Shown here: positions 8,789 to 17,596 of the stretch, piece after piece
Numbering within the stretch: the first letter of the stretch is position 1
How the letters are laid out: every line of letters starts with the position of its first letter
DNA from: Salipiger mangrovisoli
Lineage (GTDB): Bacteria; Pseudomonadota; Alphaproteobacteria; Rhodobacterales; Rhodobacteraceae
Direction of reading: 5' to 3'
Assembly: GCF_015223355.1 (NCBI RefSeq)
Contig: NZ_JADFFK010000028.1
Span: 1-64,000, forward strand
DNA: 64,000 nucleotides
The notes under the pieces: model-generated
The model's input: the letters and a program-made list of their open reading frames with translations, nothing else
The model's database searches: none
Told to the model about the DNA's origin: nothing
Made by a program: the position numbers and the translations under genes

Positions 8789-10150
8789 CTGAATGATCGG
8801 CAAGTCCGGCGGATCATGACCGTCTTCCGGCCTTGCCGCCATGACGACATCGATAGATTTCGTCGGGCTTAGGTCTTTGATCTCGTTCATGAATGGCAGG
8901 AGGTGATGCTCGACGTGGTAGCGATCGTAAAAGTTCTGCCAGATGGTGATCCGGGGCACATGGCCGAGTTTTCGAAACATCTCGGACAGTACGAACCGCT
9001 CGGCATGGTTTCGATATGCGTCGCTCACATCCGTTATCTGCAGACAGGATCTCAGCGTATTTGCCAGCTGTGACGGGCTATGCAGTTTCAACCCGTTTGT
9101 CTGTGGGTTGGCTGCTAGGGCCCGTGCTCCGCGCAAATGTGCCGCGAAGCCAATCGATGAGAATCCACCGGCACTCGACCCAAAGAAGATTACGTTCTCG
9201 GCGGGGATGGAGCGCGATTGCGCCAGTTTCCCGATGTATTCTGCCACGGCCGGAAGGTAGTGGGTCTCCTGGTCACCTACAAACCAGCCAATCTGGGTAT
9301 CTCCCAAAAGCAATGTCGGGTCCGTTAGGAAGACACATGTGTCATCGAAGTGCCGCGCCCACTTCATTCTCTGAAAATACGGATAGGGAAATCGGTTCTT
9401 GTTCAGGAAGCCCGGTGAGAAAACGATCATTCGGTTCGAAGTGCCCGTAGACACGAAATAATCCAGGGAGAACCGGTTCAGGTGTACGCTGTAATGTCCG
9501 GACTCGTCTGGTTCCGGGACCGCATTCAATGCGAGTGCGGTGCCCGGGCCTCGCTCTATTCCCTGAGAAGCCGCAGCTTCTATCGGCTTGGCGGACGGTG
9601 CTCTCGCCTCCCTTGCGGGTGGGGCGATTGCCGCCAGAACCTTTCCGGCGGCATTGCGGATCGTTACCCTTGGTCCGTCCGGCGCGAAGACAGGACACGC
9701 GCAGACAAATCCGGCAATTCCTTCATCCACGCCAGCTTCGTACAGATCCGGGCGGAAGATATTGGCTTCCGTTTCGGCGAAGAGCGTCTCGCCCTGATAG
9801 ACAAACAGCTTTCGCCCTTCCAGTCGGTCAAGTGGGAACCAGCCCCAGATCTTGTCGCCGCTCGTCCAATCGTCGACCTTTCCGAAAGATTCCGTCTTTG
9901 TCTTACGCGCGAGGCGTTTCAGCCCCTTCGGGAGATTTTTTGCGCGGACCGGAAACTCGTGAATGAAGGCATGAGAATCAAGATGGTCATGCAGTCTTTC
10001 TGCATCCGCCTTTGAAACAAGCAGGTTTAACCCGTGCTGCCCCTCAAGAACATAGCCGCTGCAGTCAAACTCGTCGCACAGCCCCTGCACCACGTTTTCG
10101 GACGCAGAGACATGCACAAGCCTGCAATCATGAAGGTGGGTGTCTGCCAT
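8774..10150 (-). CDS. alpha/beta-hydrolase-like protein of unknown role
   Basis: Start ATG at 10150 is chosen because GGGGAGAG lies just upstream; the frame opens slightly earlier. The 458-residue product has no signal peptide. An N-terminal region of roughly 200 residues contains ASENVVQGLCDEFDC and DRLEGRKLFVYQGETLF. The C-terminal half contains MIVFSPGFLNKNRFPYPYFQ and a nucleophile-elbow-like FFGSSAGGFSSIGFA around residues 320-340, in the GxSxG style of alpha/beta hydrolases. A late His-Asp (GHDPPD) may complete the triad. Proteins of this type turn up in capsule clusters. It might trim or deacylate a glycan, but that is inference. Confidence 0.6.
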   Translation of the reverse strand: MADTHLHDCRLVHVSASENVVQGLCDEFDCSGYVLEGQHGLNLLVSKADAERLHDHLDSHAFIHEFPVRAKNLPKGLKRLARKTKTESFGKVDDWTSGDKIWGWFPLDRLEGRKLFVYQGETLFAETEANIFRPDLYEAGVDEGIAGFVCACPVFAPDGPRVTIRNAAGKVLAAIAPPAREARAPSAKPIEAAASQGIERGPGTALALNAVPEPDESGHYSVHLNRFSLDYFVSTGTSNRMIVFSPGFLNKNRFPYPYFQRMKWARHFDDTCVFLTDPTLLLGDTQIGWFVGDQETHYLPAVAEYIGKLAQSRSIPAENVIFFGSSAGGFSSIGFAAHLRGARALAANPQTNGLKLHSPSQLANTLRSCLQITDVSDAYRNHAERFVLSEMFRKLGHVPRITIWQNFYDRYHVEHHLLPFMNEIKDLSPTKSIDVVMAARPEDGHDPPDLPIIQHLFR

Positions 10151-10873
10151 GCTCTCTCTCCCCGCGTGACGCGCCCCATTTTGCACTGGTTTCCCGCCAC
10201 AACGTGATCCAGCATCTATCCCTGTATCTCTACCTGTATCGGGCGACCATATCTAGAGGGTGCGTCGGGTAGCACAGCACGTCTTGCCAGACTGCTCGCG
10301 CCCCCCAAAAACCCACGGACAATGCCTTCATCGAGGTTTTGAACAGGCGGTTTCGGGCGGCCACTGGTTCATGAACCCTGAAGATGTCCTCGAAAAGCTG
10401 GAGGCGTGGCGTAGAGACCACAACGAAGAAAGACCGCATGGTACTATCGGGAACAAAGTCCGGCAGACCTACTCAAATCAGTTCACGACACCAGCCCGTG
10501 AGCCTGCTGCAAGCGCGGAAACTCTAAGGACGGTCGAGGGCGCGCCAGGTGGCATAGCAGTCTTGACGGTCTGGGAGGATAACAAGATAGGTGTCTTGAT
10601 GACCCGAAGGCGGGCTCCCGGACTGTTCCAATGCCGCTCGCATGAGACGCAGCCGGACGCCATTGTGCCCGTTGCCAGGAATGCACGGAGGAGTGCGACC
10701 CGAAACACGCGGCGGCCGCCCATTCGGCGCGACGCAGGCAGATCCCTGAGACGCGCGCCCGGCTGCCATGCCATCTTCAGTCATGCCACAGAACGGTACA
10801 CTCGCAGCCGGAGCTCCTCAGCCCCTTTCGCGAGTTGAAACCAACCTCGTGAAGATTAGGAATTGCGAAGTAC
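10151..10873. other. 723-bp region without intact gene, holding an IS scar
   Basis: Apart from the transposase remnant listed separately, frames here are short and lack family features. Minus-strand frames between 10478 and 10784 contain the string DTYLVILPDRQDC but are interrupted and unconvincing. The region looks like mobile-element debris between two polysaccharide gene blocks. Confidence 0.5.
10305..10485 (+). pseudogene. remnant of IS3-family transposase OrfB (C-terminal end, frameshifted)
   Basis: One frame reads KPTDNAFIEVLNRRFR from 10309. The sequence then continues in another frame as HWFMNPEDVLEKLEAWRRD followed by HNEERPHGTIGNKV. Together these match the end of the IS3-type DDE integrase domain, including the last catalytic Glu region and the W-R-xx-YN-xx-RPH signature. 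The frameshift near 10355 and the loss of all upstream parts make it a dead fragment. It marks a past insertion or recombination at this junction. Confidence 0.8.
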
Positions 10874-12535
10874 ATGAAAGACAAGCTCGAGACGAAAAAG
10901 CGCAAGCCAGTCATCTTGGTTGTGCTCGGCCCGCATCGCAGCGGAACCTCTGCCCTGACCGGCGTGCTGAGCCACCTGGGCGCGAGCCTGCCCGAACACC
11001 TCATGCCGGCGAATGACGGCAATGCTGTGGGGTATTTCGAATCCTCCCGGGTGAAATCGTTCAATGACAAGCTTCTCGCAGAACTCGGCTCCAGCTGGCA
11101 TGACATCTCGCCGCTCGCCCTGACATCCGTTCCGGACCAGGTACGTGACAGTTTTCTCGAAGAGGCTGTTGAGCTCCTTGAGACGGAATTCTCCGGTGCC
11201 CGCATTCCGCTCCTCAAGGACCCCCGGATCTGTCGGTTCGTTCCGTTTTGGCGCGAAGCCTTCGAGCGCGCGGGCTATCAGCCGGTCTACATCCACACCC
11301 ACCGCAACCCCCTTGAGACGGCGCAGTCGATCGCCGCGCGCCACCCGATCCTGGTGGAGATGGGGCTACTGATCTGGCTGCGCCATGTCCTCGACGCCGA
11401 GGCTGCAACCCGCAACGCTCCGCGAGCCTTCACGAACTACCTGGCTTTGCTGGAAAATTGGCGGGCGCAGATCACGAAGATCGAGGCCGCGACCGGCTTT
11501 ATTCTGCATCGCAAGACACCTGCCGTGCAGCAAACCATCGATGCCTTCCTCACAGAGGGGCTGCGTCACCAGACCCGCAAGCCTGAAGACGTGCGGCGAT
11601 CGCCACAGGTTGCCAATATCGTTCGCGAGACGTTCGAGATCCTCGAAAGCTGGGTCGATGGCGTGAGTGCGCCGGGAGATTATGCCAAGCTCGACTCCCT
11701 GAGAGGCCAGCTCGATGGTGCCATCGGTCCGCTGACAACCTTCATGAACGCGCTGGAAGAGAGCAACAGCACGCGCATATCGCTCGGCGTTCAACTTGGC
11801 GAGATGGAAGAGAAGTTGCAAGGGCGCAGCCTCGAAGCCGAGCAACTGTCGGAGACGGTTAAGGCGCTCAAAGCCTCGAAGCTCCGGATCGAAGAAGACC
11901 GGCAGCGCCTTGAGGCCGTGCTCAGCAGCCGCGAAGAGAGGCTCCGCGCGCTGCAGGAGGAGACCAGCACGCGCATCGGGGACCTCGAAGGACAACTCCG
12001 GCAACGCGGTCTTGAAGCCGAACAGTGGTTCGAAGAGAACCGCGAGATGACTGAGCGCCTCAACAAGTCGACGCAGCGTTTTGAGGCCGATCTCCACAAG
12101 CGCGACGAGGAAATCCGGACCCTCAAGGAGACTGTCGAAGAGCGCATCGGGGAGATCACCCGCCTCAGCGAGATGGTGCTCAAGACCGGAGACAAACTCA
12201 CGACAGAACGCACGCAAAGCGCGCAACTCCAGCGCGAACTCGTTGCCGCCCGCCAGGGAGAGGACGACCTCCACAAGCGCGACGAGGAAATCCGGGCCCT
12301 CAAGGAGACTGTCGAAGAGCGCATCGGGGAGATCACCCGCCTCAGCGAGATGGTGCTCAAGACCGGAGACAAACTCACGACAGAACGCACGCAAAGCGCA
12401 CAACTCCAGCGCGAACTCGTTGCCGCCCGCCAGGGAGAGGCCGATCAACGCAACCGGGTCGACGCATTGCTGGCCAGCACATCTTGGCGCGTTACGGCCC
12501 CGATCCGGCTGCTCAGCAGTTTGAAACGCAGGTGA
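10874..12535 (+). CDS. sulfotransferase family protein with C-terminal coiled coil
   Basis: A 553-residue protein. Residues about 10-240 form a sulfotransferase-like domain with P-loop LGPHRSGTSALTGVLSHLG and a second conserved block containing HTHRNPLETAQSIAARH, plausibly the 3'-phosphate site (Arg-Asn-Pro, Ser). From about residue 290 it is a long Glu/Lys/Arg-rich coiled coil. The coil includes two 59-residue tandem repeats (DLHKRDEEIR to AARQGE) that are almost identical at the DNA level. The end LLASTSWRVTAPIRLLSSL is a motif often found at domain junctions in O-antigen glycosyl- and methyltransferases. It probably sulfates a glycan, with the coil acting as a scaffold or length-measuring element. 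Confidence 0.75.
   Translation: MKDKLETKKRKPVILVVLGPHRSGTSALTGVLSHLGASLPEHLMPANDGNAVGYFESSRVKSFNDKLLAELGSSWHDISPLALTSVPDQVRDSFLEEAVELLETEFSGARIPLLKDPRICRFVPFWREAFERAGYQPVYIHTHRNPLETAQSIAARHPILVEMGLLIWLRHVLDAEAATRNAPRAFTNYLALLENWRAQITKIEAATGFILHRKTPAVQQTIDAFLTEGLRHQTRKPEDVRRSPQVANIVRETFEILESWVDGVSAPGDYAKLDSLRGQLDGAIGPLTTFMNALEESNSTRISLGVQLGEMEEKLQGRSLEAEQLSETVKALKASKLRIEEDRQRLEAVLSSREERLRALQEETSTRIGDLEGQLRQRGLEAEQWFEENREMTERLNKSTQRFEADLHKRDEEIRTLKETVEERIGEITRLSEMVLKTGDKLTTERTQSAQLQRELVAARQGEDDLHKRDEEIRALKETVEERIGEITRLSEMVLKTGDKLTTERTQSAQLQRELVAARQGEADQRNRVDALLASTSWRVTAPIRLLSSLKRR
12089..12439 (+). repeat. 177-bp in-frame tandem duplication
   Basis: Unit 1 spans 12089-12265 and unit 2 spans 12266-12439. 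Each encodes a 59-residue coiled-coil segment, and I see only a handful of base differences (for example Thr to Ala in the EEIR-T/A-LKE stretch). The near identity implies a recent duplication or ongoing homogenisation. Confidence 0.93.
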
Positions 12536-12691
12536 CACGCGCGAGAGACCGGGAGAGGTACACGTTCGATCCGGGGTGCCAGCAGTCTTTCCGGCACACC
12601 GGCACCCGAGGGCTCAGCCGACAGGCTTCATGAGAAATGGCACGATCCAGGCACGGGATCGGGCCAACCCACCCAGGAACAAGCGGCCGGG

Positions 12692-14590
12692 CTATTCGTA
12701 AAACACCCGGTCCGGCCCCAGCACCCCGGCCAGGTAGGTCCCGTCCGGGTCGGGGATGTAATCCACCTCGGCGCGGTCGTGGCCCGAGGCGAGGCCGGGC
12801 CGGCCGGGGCCTCCCTTCAGCCCCAGGTGCAGCGCCGGGTGGTCCTGGATCAGGTATTTCCGCCCCTCGAAACCGTGCCACCAGTGGCGGTCGATCAGCC
12901 CCTGCTGGCGGATCTCATCATTCTCCGAGCGGCAGACCCGCGCCAGGTACTCCGAGGCCGGACCGCGGCGGAAACCGCTCTGGGCAAAGGCGGTATGGGC
13001 CGGCTGGAAGCCATGTTTCCAGGCCTGCCCGCGCAGGTGGTAATAGCGGATCAGGTTGAGCCCCACGAGATCGAAACTGTCGAGCCAGGGCAGCAGGAAT
13101 TCGGCGTAGAGCGGCGAGTACCAGTCGTCGTCCTCGAAGATCAGCACCCGCTCGGCGGTCAGCTGCTCCAGCCCTGCCAGCACGTTGCAGGGCAGCGTGT
13201 GCGGCGGATCCTCCGCTGTCCGCGGGCGGCGCAGGTAGCGCGCCCAGTCCGGCAGCGCGATATCCTCGGTGAGCGGGCGTGCGCCGTCGTCCACCACGAT
13301 CCATTCCCTGGGCAGGACGCTCTGCCGCGCCACCAGGCGCAGGCATTGCGCGAAAGCCTCGGGCCGGTCGCCGGTCGGGGTGAGGATGGCATAGTCGCCC
13401 ACCGGGGCCGCAGCGCGCGCCTCGGGGCGGGCGGGTTGCTCCGCGCCGAGCCCCGGCGCCTGCCCGGCCGCCATCGCCGCCACCGCGGGGGCGATCCAGC
13501 GCGTGCCCAGCCCGCCCAGAAGCTCGGTCATCGGGATGTTGCGGCGCGGCGCCTCGGGCGGCAGCCCGGCCAGCACCTCGACCGGCGCCTCGGGTTCGAG
13601 GCAGGAGGCCAGCGCCACTTGCCCGCCCATGGCCTGCGCCAGCAGCCCCGTCAGCCGCTCGCCGGCATGCGCCAGCTGGCCGTCGCGGCGCACCTCACCC
13701 GGCGCGAAATCCTCCGAGCGCAGGCAGCCCATGAGCCGCGCTGCCAGCTCGGCGCGCAGCCAGCAGAAGGTGCCGCCGAAAAAGCCCCAGCTCTCCTCCA
13801 GCGCCGCCACGGGAACCCCGGCCCGCCGCAGCAGCGGCGCCAGCTGCGCTTCATTGTCCAGCAGGTAGCTCGGCCCGTGCAGGAAAAGCTCGCGCGCGCC
13901 GCCGAGCAGCACCTCGGGGTGGTCGCGGAAGGCCGCCTCGAACGCGGCGACGCGCGCCGCGCTGCCCACCGTGCCCTGCAGCAGCGCCCCGCGCCAGAGC
14001 TCGGGCAGCTTGTCGCCCATCTTCGAATGCAGCTTGCAATAGAAGCGGTAGCGGCCCCGATCGATCCTCTCGAGCACCTGCAGAAAGGCGCCCACATCCT
14101 GCCCAAGGTTGTCCACCGCCACCGGCACCGCCCGCGGAAAGGCGGCGCGGATCCCCGCGGCGTCGTGGCTGTCCGAGCCGCGCGGGTAGCTGACGTAGAT
14201 ATCGGCGCCTTCGGGAAAGGCGCCGAGCGCCCGGTTCAGCTCGTCGAAGACCTCGGGGTGGTAGGCATGCACGATCACCGCGTAGTCCCCGCCCCGTCCA
14301 GGTGCCGCGACCGGCCCGAGCGGCGGCAGCACCTCGCGCCCCTCGGCCCGGCCGTAGCGCTCGTAATGCAGCAGCGGGTTCATCCCGGCGGCGGCGACAT
14401 CGGGATGGGCCGCAAGATAGCCGCGGGTGCTGAACTCCGGCCCCGGATCGTGCCCCGCGGCGGCGCCCTGCACCAGGTAGTGCCGCGCCGCGCTGCCAAG
14501 GCGCTGTCCGGGAAGGTAGCGCCGGGCGTACCAGTCACGGTCGAAGAAGGGGCTCCTTCCTATGCGCAGCGCTGCCCGAAATCGCCTCAA
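12692..14590 (-). CDS. RgpF-like / GT2 fusion glycosyltransferase
   Basis: 632 residues with a TTG start at 14590, preceded by GGAG six bases upstream. The N-terminus carries the same short repeat type as the large enzyme near 3 kb (FFDRDWYARRYLPG, then STRGYLAAHPDVAAAGMNPL). Residues about 100-330 resemble rhamnan synthesis protein F (YAVIVHAYHPEVFDEL, DNLGQDVGAFL, FYCKLHSKMG). Residues about 400-600 are a GT-A fold with YAILTPTGDRPEAF, WIVVDDGARPL and the metal-binding-like FEDDDWY. It likely adds sugars to a rhamnose-containing polymer. It is transcribed convergently to the coiled-coil sulfotransferase and divergently from the GT4 gene. Confidence 0.8.
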   Translation of the reverse strand: MRRFRAALRIGRSPFFDRDWYARRYLPGQRLGSAARHYLVQGAAAGHDPGPEFSTRGYLAAHPDVAAAGMNPLLHYERYGRAEGREVLPPLGPVAAPGRGGDYAVIVHAYHPEVFDELNRALGAFPEGADIYVSYPRGSDSHDAAGIRAAFPRAVPVAVDNLGQDVGAFLQVLERIDRGRYRFYCKLHSKMGDKLPELWRGALLQGTVGSAARVAAFEAAFRDHPEVLLGGARELFLHGPSYLLDNEAQLAPLLRRAGVPVAALEESWGFFGGTFCWLRAELAARLMGCLRSEDFAPGEVRRDGQLAHAGERLTGLLAQAMGGQVALASCLEPEAPVEVLAGLPPEAPRRNIPMTELLGGLGTRWIAPAVAAMAAGQAPGLGAEQPARPEARAAAPVGDYAILTPTGDRPEAFAQCLRLVARQSVLPREWIVVDDGARPLTEDIALPDWARYLRRPRTAEDPPHTLPCNVLAGLEQLTAERVLIFEDDDWYSPLYAEFLLPWLDSFDLVGLNLIRYYHLRGQAWKHGFQPAHTAFAQSGFRRGPASEYLARVCRSENDEIRQQGLIDRHWWHGFEGRKYLIQDHPALHLGLKGGPGRPGLASGHDRAEVDYIPDPDGTYLAGVLGPDRVFYE

Positions 14591-14807
14591 GAGTTGCTCC
14601 GTCTTCCGCCTGGCCCGTATCGGATCTGTATCGGACCCGTATCGGACCCGCCCGTCTCCCCCTAGCTATCCGCCGCCGCCCGGCTTTGCCAGTTCCGCGA
14701 TGCGCCGGGCCGGGGCCGCGGCAGCGGGGCCACAGCGCCGGGGCAGGCGCTTGCCGTCCCAGACGCTCTCTGCAACAACCTTGGAAACCCCACGCTCGAA
14801 GGCACCC

Positions 14808-16883
14808 ATGGCCGACATCTCCCCGCCGGGTCCCGCTCCCGCCCCCGCCGCCACCTCCTCCCCCGTGCAGCTGCTGCTGCATGGCGGCGAGGACCGCACG
14901 CTCGGAGGTCCCAGCGTGCGGGTGCCGCGCAGCGCCGAGGCGCTGCGGCAGATCGGCCAGCCGGCGCGGGCCGCGCTCTACCAGGGCCCGGCGCAGATCG
15001 CCGAGGAGACGGTGCATCTGTTCAACGTCTGGCCGCCCGAGAGCGCGCTGGCGGCGCTGCGCCAGCTCAAGGCGGCGGGCAAGCGGGTGGTGTTCTCACC
15101 GATCTACCTCGATTTCAGCGAGATGCCGCTCTGGGAGCCCCTGCAGCAGCCCGACCTGCCGCCGCAGACCCGAGCCGCGCTGCGCCACCAGCTGCGCACG
15201 CGCGGCCACCACCACGAGATCGCGCCGGGCTATCATGCCATGGTGCGCGAGATGCTGGCGCTCTGCGACCACGTGATCTTCCTCAGCGAGGCCGAGCGCG
15301 CGGCGCTGGCGGCGATCGGCGCCGAGGTGCCGCCCGAGCGCGCCAGCCTGGTCCACAACCCGGTCGACGCGGCGCTCTGGTGGGGCGGCGATCCGGCGCT
15401 CTTCCGGCAGGCGCATCTGTCCCCCGAAAATGGACCGGGAGCCGGCGATTACGTGATCTGCATCGGCCGCGTCGAGCCGCGCAAGAACCAGCTCAGCCTC
15501 GCCCGGGCGCTGCGCGATCTACCGCTCGATCTGGTGCTGGTCGGCCATGACGGCGATCCGGGCTATGCCGCGCGGATCCGCGCCGAGCTGGGGGAGCGGC
15601 TGATCCGCCCCGGGCGCCTCGAGCCCGGCGGCGAGATGCTGCGCTCGGCTCTGGCAGGTGCCCGCGCCTTCGTGCTGCCAAGCTGGGCCGAGGGCGCCTC
15701 GCTCGCGGCGCTCGAGGCGGCGGCGGCGGGGGTGCCGCTGGTGCTCTCGGAGCGCTCCTCGGAGCGCGAGTATTTCGGCGATCTCGCGCGCTACTGCGAC
15801 CCGGGCGCGCCCGAGAGCCTGCGCGCGGCGCTGGCGGCGACGCTGGCCGACCCGGAGGCAGGCCCCCGCGCCGACGCGCTGCGCACCCATGTCGCACGGC
15901 ACATGTCCTGGGAGGGCTACGCCCGCGCCACCGCCGTAGCATACCAACGCGCGTTGCAGAGCCCGCCGAAGGCACCCCCGCCTGAGCTCACTGACCACCC
16001 CCTGCCACCGCTGCTCGCCGGCGAGATCGCCCAGGCTGGGACCGAGGCCTCCCTCCAGAAGATCCGCTTCGGCGCCGGCTGGCAGGCACCAGAGGAGGGG
16101 CTGCGTCGGACCTCCGCGCCGCGCGCCGAACTCTGGCTGCGCGGAGACCGCGCGCTGCGCCCCAGGCAGGAAGCACTCCTGCTGCACCTCGGCCTCAACG
16201 GCACGCGACCCGACGGAGGGGCTGCCGAATTGCGCGTCCATTGCGGCGAGACCTGCCTCTATGCCGCGCCGCTCACCGGCGCCGGCCTGCCCGGCGACCT
16301 GCTGCTGCGCCTGCCGGCAAGCGCACTCGATGGGGCGGGCGAACTGCCGCTGGTGCTCGAGCTGCCCCCCGACCTCGGCCTCGGCTTCGCGCAGTTGCTC
16401 GACCCCGAGCTTTGCAACCCGCTCTATATCCTTCCCAACCCGCAGGACTGGAGCTTTGGCCTGCTGCCGCAGGAGATCGACCTCGGCCTCGCGACGCAGC
16501 GCGCCCTGCTCGCCCCGGGCCTCCACGCCAGTGCCGCCTGGGGCGCCGGATCGCACGCGCCGCAACTGGCGCTCTTCCTGCCGATCCTGCCCGGCGCCCC
16601 GGCGCAGCGCCTCACGCTCAGCCTGCGCCCGGTGGCCAGCCCCGAGCACCCCTCGGGCGCGCGGGTCTCCTGCAACGGCAGGCTGCTGGCCGAGCCGCGC
16701 TGGCAAAGCAGCACCCCGGTAGAGCTTGAGCTCACGTTGCAAGAAGCCGACCTCCAAGCGGCCCCCGCAGTGCTGCTGATCGAGCCGCTCTCCTCAGCCA
16801 CCCCGGCGGATCTCGAGCTCGGACAGGAGCGCGGCCTGGCCGGGCTCGGGCTCTTCGACCTCAGCCTGACACCGGAGGGATAA
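14808..16883 (+). CDS. GT4 glycosyltransferase with C-terminal beta-rich domain
   Basis: Start ATG at 14808 is preferred (AAGG five bases upstream). The frame is open from 14562, but the earlier part overlaps the divergent gene and reads as low-complexity Arg/Ala. The 691-residue product has a GT-B fold of family 4: YVICIGRVEPRKNQLSLARA, then VLPSWAEGASLAALEAAAAG with the conserved Glu residues that bind the donor nucleotide. From about residue 415 it continues into a roughly 275-residue beta-rich region starting KIRFGAGWQAPEEGLRRTSA. A related domain forms most of the next gene. Sugar specificity is unknown. It probably takes part in exopolysaccharide assembly. Confidence 0.8.
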   Translation: MADISPPGPAPAPAATSSPVQLLLHGGEDRTLGGPSVRVPRSAEALRQIGQPARAALYQGPAQIAEETVHLFNVWPPESALAALRQLKAAGKRVVFSPIYLDFSEMPLWEPLQQPDLPPQTRAALRHQLRTRGHHHEIAPGYHAMVREMLALCDHVIFLSEAERAALAAIGAEVPPERASLVHNPVDAALWWGGDPALFRQAHLSPENGPGAGDYVICIGRVEPRKNQLSLARALRDLPLDLVLVGHDGDPGYAARIRAELGERLIRPGRLEPGGEMLRSALAGARAFVLPSWAEGASLAALEAAAAGVPLVLSERSSEREYFGDLARYCDPGAPESLRAALAATLADPEAGPRADALRTHVARHMSWEGYARATAVAYQRALQSPPKAPPPELTDHPLPPLLAGEIAQAGTEASLQKIRFGAGWQAPEEGLRRTSAPRAELWLRGDRALRPRQEALLLHLGLNGTRPDGGAAELRVHCGETCLYAAPLTGAGLPGDLLLRLPASALDGAGELPLVLELPPDLGLGFAQLLDPELCNPLYILPNPQDWSFGLLPQEIDLGLATQRALLAPGLHASAAWGAGSHAPQLALFLPILPGAPAQRLTLSLRPVASPEHPSGARVSCNGRLLAEPRWQSSTPVELELTLQEADLQAAPAVLLIEPLSSATPADLELGQERGLAGLGLFDLSLTPEG

Positions 16884-16888
16884 GCGCC

Positions 16889-17386
16889 ATGCTGCTACCG
16901 TCAAACAGCCGTTTCGAGCAGCCCATGGAGGGGCGCGAGCTGAGCACCGGCATCCGCCTTGGCCGCGGCTGGCATCCCGAAGACCCCGCGGACGCAGGCG
17001 CGGCTTGGACCCGCAGCCCGCGCGCCACGCTGCAGATCTCCGCCGGACATTTCCCCGAGCCGGTGCCCTTGCGCCTGAGCCTGCGGGCCTTTTGCGCCAG
17101 CCCGGAGCGCCCCGGCACGCTGCGCCTGCTCAGCCCCGGCGAGCCGGTTCTGCAGCGCGTTCTCACCAGCACCGCACCTGTCACCCTGCTGCTGCCGACG
17201 CCGCGCCACACGTCGGGAGCGGAAAGCACCGCGCTCACCCTCGCCTTCGACCTCTTCGGCACCCCGCTGCTGGAGGGCGCCGGACCCGACGAGCGCCAGC
17301 TCGGCCTCACGCTTCTCGCTGTCACCCCGCGCTGGCCGCTGCGCCAGCGCCTGAACGCGGTGCTGTCCCGGCTGCGGCGCGGCTGA
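16889..17386 (+). CDS. small protein related to the tail domain of the preceding glycosyltransferase
   Basis: 165 residues, beginning 5 bases after the preceding stop and so presumably co-translated. Its segment IRLGRGWHPEDPADAGAAW aligns with the IRFGAGWQAPEEG segment of the upstream protein. It then has alternating hydrophobic strands and ends with a basic stretch (RQRLNAVLSRLRRG). No catalytic motif, signal peptide or membrane helix is seen. It may be a carbohydrate-binding or assembly partner of the GT4 enzyme. That idea rests only on the shared domain and adjacency. Confidence 0.65.
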   Translation: MLLPSNSRFEQPMEGRELSTGIRLGRGWHPEDPADAGAAWTRSPRATLQISAGHFPEPVPLRLSLRAFCASPERPGTLRLLSPGEPVLQRVLTSTAPVTLLLPTPRHTSGAESTALTLAFDLFGTPLLEGAGPDERQLGLTLLAVTPRWPLRQRLNAVLSRLRRG

Positions 17387-17596
17387 TCCCTCCGCGGGTC
17401 ACCCCCAGGCCGTGTCTTGCATGTAGCACCTTGCCCCCGGGGTACGGTGCTGGCCCTGTGCGCTTGATCCCCCCCCACCGGGCCTCTATCAAATCGAAGG
17501 ACTTGTCCTGCATCCCGCACGGGATCCCGCGTAGGATCGGGACCAAGAAGGCGGCGCTTACCGCTCGGACAAAGGCATTTCCAGAGGCAGGACCTT
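17387..17596. promoter_or_regulatory. spacer upstream of gmd
   Basis: 210 bases with no convincing reading frame. It probably holds the gmd promoter. A C-run at 17468-17476 and a GGATCCCGCG-rich patch are visible, but no clear palindromic operator or terminator. Confidence 0.3.

Noticed and set aside
10260-10838. A 192-codon plus-strand frame containing transposase-like words.
   Set aside because: Only its first part matches an IS3 transposase end, and that match needs a frameshift. The remainder is Arg-rich without features, so it is listed as a pseudogene fragment rather than a gene.
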